Translations under genes and position numbers: made by a program
Notes under the pieces: model-generated
Database searches by the model: none
The model's input: the letters and a program-made list of their open reading frames with translations, nothing else
What the model was told of the DNA's origin: nothing
NCBI GenBank assembly: GCA_945621435.1
Contig: CALZBR010000012.1
Span: forward strand, 1-64,000
Length of the DNA: 64,000 bases
From: an uncultured Lachnospiraceae bacterium
Lineage (GTDB): Bacteria > Bacillota > Clostridia > Lachnospirales > Lachnospiraceae
Direction of reading: 5' to 3'
Shown: one piece after another, positions 62,319 to 64,000 of the stretch
How positions within the stretch are numbered: position 1 is the first letter of the stretch
Layout of the letters: every line of letters begins with the position of its first letter

Positions 62319-63551
62319 TCAATCCTTATATTTACCAATCAAAATGCTGGCATTATGTCCACCGAAGCCAAGTGAATTGCTAAGTGCATAAGGCACCTCA
62401 CAGTTACAGCTCTGACGGCAGTAATCCAGATCAAGCTCTTCTTCTGTATTCTTTAGTCCGACTGTTCTGTGAACAAATCCCTCCTGAACCTCCTTGACGC
62501 AGGTAATAAATTCAACTGCACCGGCAGCGCCAAGCAGATGCCCGATCATTGATTTGGTGGAATTTACTTTGATATTCTTTGCATGCTCACCAAAGGCAAG
62601 TTTGATTGCCCTGGTCTCAAACAGATCGTTATGGTGAGTTGAAGTTCCATGTGCATTGATATAGGTCAATGCCTCCGGTGCCACACCACCGTCTTCCAGC
62701 GCATTGAGCATTGCCTTAGCGGCACCGGCTCCATCTTCCGCAGGAGATGTGATATGATATGCATCGGAAGAGCAGCCATATCCGAGAACCTCCGCATAAA
62801 TATGAGCCCCTCTCTTCTTTGCATGCTCCAGCTCTTCCAGGATTACAACACCTGCGCCCTCACCCATCACAAAGCCACTGCGTTCACTGTCAAAAGGAAT
62901 GGAGCATCTCTCCGGATCCTGGCTGTCAGACAATGCAGTAAGCGCAGTAAATCCGGCAATTCCTACAGGAGTAACCGCACCCTCGGTACCACCTGCCAGC
63001 ATTACATCCGCATCACCGTACTGAATCGTGCGGAATGCTTCTCCGATAGAGTTTGTGCCGGTAGCACATGCAGTTACAACATTCAGGCTCTTACCCTTCA
63101 GACCATACATGATACTTACATTCCCGGCCGCCATATTGGAGATCATCATAGGGACAAAAAGTGGTCCTACCCTTGAAGGTCCTTTTTCAACAAGTCTCCC
63201 ATATTCTCTCTCAATTGCCTGCAGACTTCCGATACCGCTTCCGATGGCACATCCCACCTTCCAGGGATCTTCCTGTTCCATATCAAGTCCCGCATCCTTC
63301 ATCGCTTCACCTGCAGCGGCTACAGCAAACTGGCAAAACAGCTCCATACGTCTTGCTGATTTTTTATCCATGTATTCTTCCGGATTAAAATCCTTGACCT
63401 CAGCAGCCAGCTTACACTTATAATCAGTGGCATCAAATCTGGTAATGGGGGCAAAACCGATTTTTTCTTCCTTCACGCCACTCCAGAATGCCTCTACATT
63501 ATTGCCGATAGGAGTTACAGCTCCCAGTCCGGTCACAACTACTCGTCTCAT
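62319..63551 (-). CDS. fabF: Beta-ketoacyl-ACP synthase II
   Basis: The 410-residue condensing enzyme extends acyl chains with malonyl-ACP. Active-site residues are Cys162 ([10 protein letters not shown]), His in [11 protein letters not shown] and His in [11 protein letters not shown], with a catalytic lysine just before the last. Length and motifs are standard. It follows fabG by 42 bases. Confidence 0.97.
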   Translation of the reverse strand: MRRVVVTGLGAVTPIGNNVEAFWSGVKEEKIGFAPITRFDATDYKCKLAAEVKDFNPEEYMDKKSARRMELFCQFAVAAAGEAMKDAGLDMEQEDPWKVGCAIGSGIGSLQAIEREYGRLVEKGPSRVGPLFVPMMISNMAAGNVSIMYGLKGKSLNVVTACATGTNSIGEAFRTIQYGDADVMLAGGTEGAVTPVGIAGFTALTALSDSQDPERCSIPFDSERSGFVMGEGAGVVILEELEHAKKRGAHIYAEVLGYGCSSDAYHITSPAEDGAGAAKAMLNALEDGGVAPEALTYINAHGTSTHHNDLFETRAIKLAFGEHAKNIKVNSTKSMIGHLLGAAGAVEFITCVKEVQEGFVHRTVGLKNTEEELDLDYCRQSCNCEVPYALSNSLGFGGHNASILIGKYKD

Positions 63552-63593
63552 ATTACCTCACAATCCGTCGCATACAAGCGACTCTAACCTCTG

Positions 63594-64000
63594 TTACATT
63601 GCCATTCCGCCATCCACACAGATTACCTGTCCTGTTATGTAATCGCCGGCACTTCCTGCCAGAAAAGCTACCGTTCCTGCGATATCTTCAGGCTTACCCA
63701 TTCTTCCCATGGGTATTTTTTCCAGAACGGCTTCCCTGGTTTTTTCTGCCATTGCCTGTGTCATCTCCGTATCCACAAAACCGGGGGCAACCGCATTGAC
63801 ACAGATTCCTCTGCTTGCCAATTCCCTGGCTACACTTTTGGTAAGTCCGATTAAACCTGCTTTTGAAGCAGAATAATTCGCCTGTCCTGCATTTCCCATA
63901 ACTCCTGAAACAGAAGTAATATTGATAATCTTACCGCTTTTCTGTTTCAAAAACTGCCTGGAGAGATGACGGATTGTATTGAATGCACCCTTTAAATTAG
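63594..64000 (-). CDS. fabG: 3-oxoacyl-ACP reductase FabG, C-terminal part (5' end beyond the window)
   Basis: The frame stays open to the window edge, so the gene starts outside; the track's start at 63950 is an internal TTG. The visible 135 residues show [16 protein letters not shown], then the SDR catalytic residues Ser (NITSVSG), Tyr and Lys (YSASKAG), and the end [19 protein letters not shown]. FabG reduces 3-ketoacyl-ACP with NADPH. It is upstream of fabF, as usual. Confidence 0.95.
   Translation of the reverse strand, partial: NLKGAFNTIRHLSRQFLKQKSGKIINITSVSGVMGNAGQANYSASKAGLIGLTKSVARELASRGICVNAVAPGFVDTEMTQAMAEKTREAVLEKIPMGRMGKPEDIAGTVAFLAGSAGDYITGQVICVDGGMAM

Overview
The window looks like a core chromosomal segment of a spore-forming, anaerobic member of the Clostridia, most likely family Lachnospiraceae. 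The evidence is the set of clostridial gene orders (rplU-prp-rpmA-obgE-yhbY-nadD-yqeK-rsfS; mreBCD-mrdA-minCDE-rodA-mgsA; mutS-mutL-miaA), sporulation genes (spoIVA, spoVAF, cotJABC), an anaerobic class III ribonucleotide reductase, a T-box-controlled tyrS and a single-chain AccD-AccA carboxyltransferase. DNA is moderately AT-rich. Nearly every gene is on the minus strand; only lexA and a small DUF378 membrane protein are on the plus strand. No transposon, prophage, CRISPR array, rRNA or tRNA gene was seen.

Layout, left to right (transcription mostly runs right to left). 1-1.9 kb: a cut-off nucleoside deaminase, a YneA-like LysM cell-division suppressor divergent from lexA with five LexA-box-like sites between them, and a DUF378 protein. 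1.9-6.2 kb: the L21-Prp-L27-Obg ribosome/GTPase operon followed by yhbY, nadD, yqeK and rsfS, headed by an L21 leader with a perfect 13-bp inverted repeat onto the L21 ribosome binding site. 6.2-12.8 kb: a cytidylate-kinase-like protein, rluD, lspA, aroB, then sepF, ylmE, an HlyD-like membrane protein and a small P-loop protein. 12.9-22.5 kb: the cell-shape and wall block (PBP5-type carboxypeptidase, mgsA, rodA, minEDC, a very long PBP2, mreD, mreC, divergent MreB). 22.5-35 kb: radC, DUF4321, a methionine-gamma-lyase-family enzyme, miaA, mutL, mutS, a SulP transporter and, at the head of that operon, one continuous 884-codon frame joining peptidase T to MiaB. 35-41 kb: an alanine symporter, ACT protein and phenylacetate-CoA ligase, a thioesterase, cotJABC and a DegV protein. 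41-49.4 kb: spoVAF, dut, an EAL protein, nrdDG with paired NrdR boxes, and a WYL regulator preceded by a 53-codon membrane ORF. 49.4-55.2 kb: a purine salvage operon (punA, cdd, amidohydrolase, NCS2 permease) ending in a membrane-anchored MutS-like ATPase. 55.3-64 kb: spoIVA, tyrS with its T-box, then the fatty-acid operon fabG(partial)-fabF-fabZ-accDA-fabH-marR.

The most unusual items are the PepT-MiaB fusion (possibly a one-base event in an A-rich run), the L21 leader inverted repeat that overlaps its own promoter spacer, several hairpins that place the Shine-Dalgarno sequence of a downstream gene inside or right behind a terminator-like stem (AGCS symporter, spoVAF, spoIVA, obgE, aroB, hlyD-like), and the membrane-anchored MutS homologue. 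Several small genes absent from the ORF track were recovered by eye (cotJA, the 53-aa membrane ORF, the partial deaminase), and many start codons were moved to fit ribosome binding sites. All calls are from reading the sequence; no database search was run.
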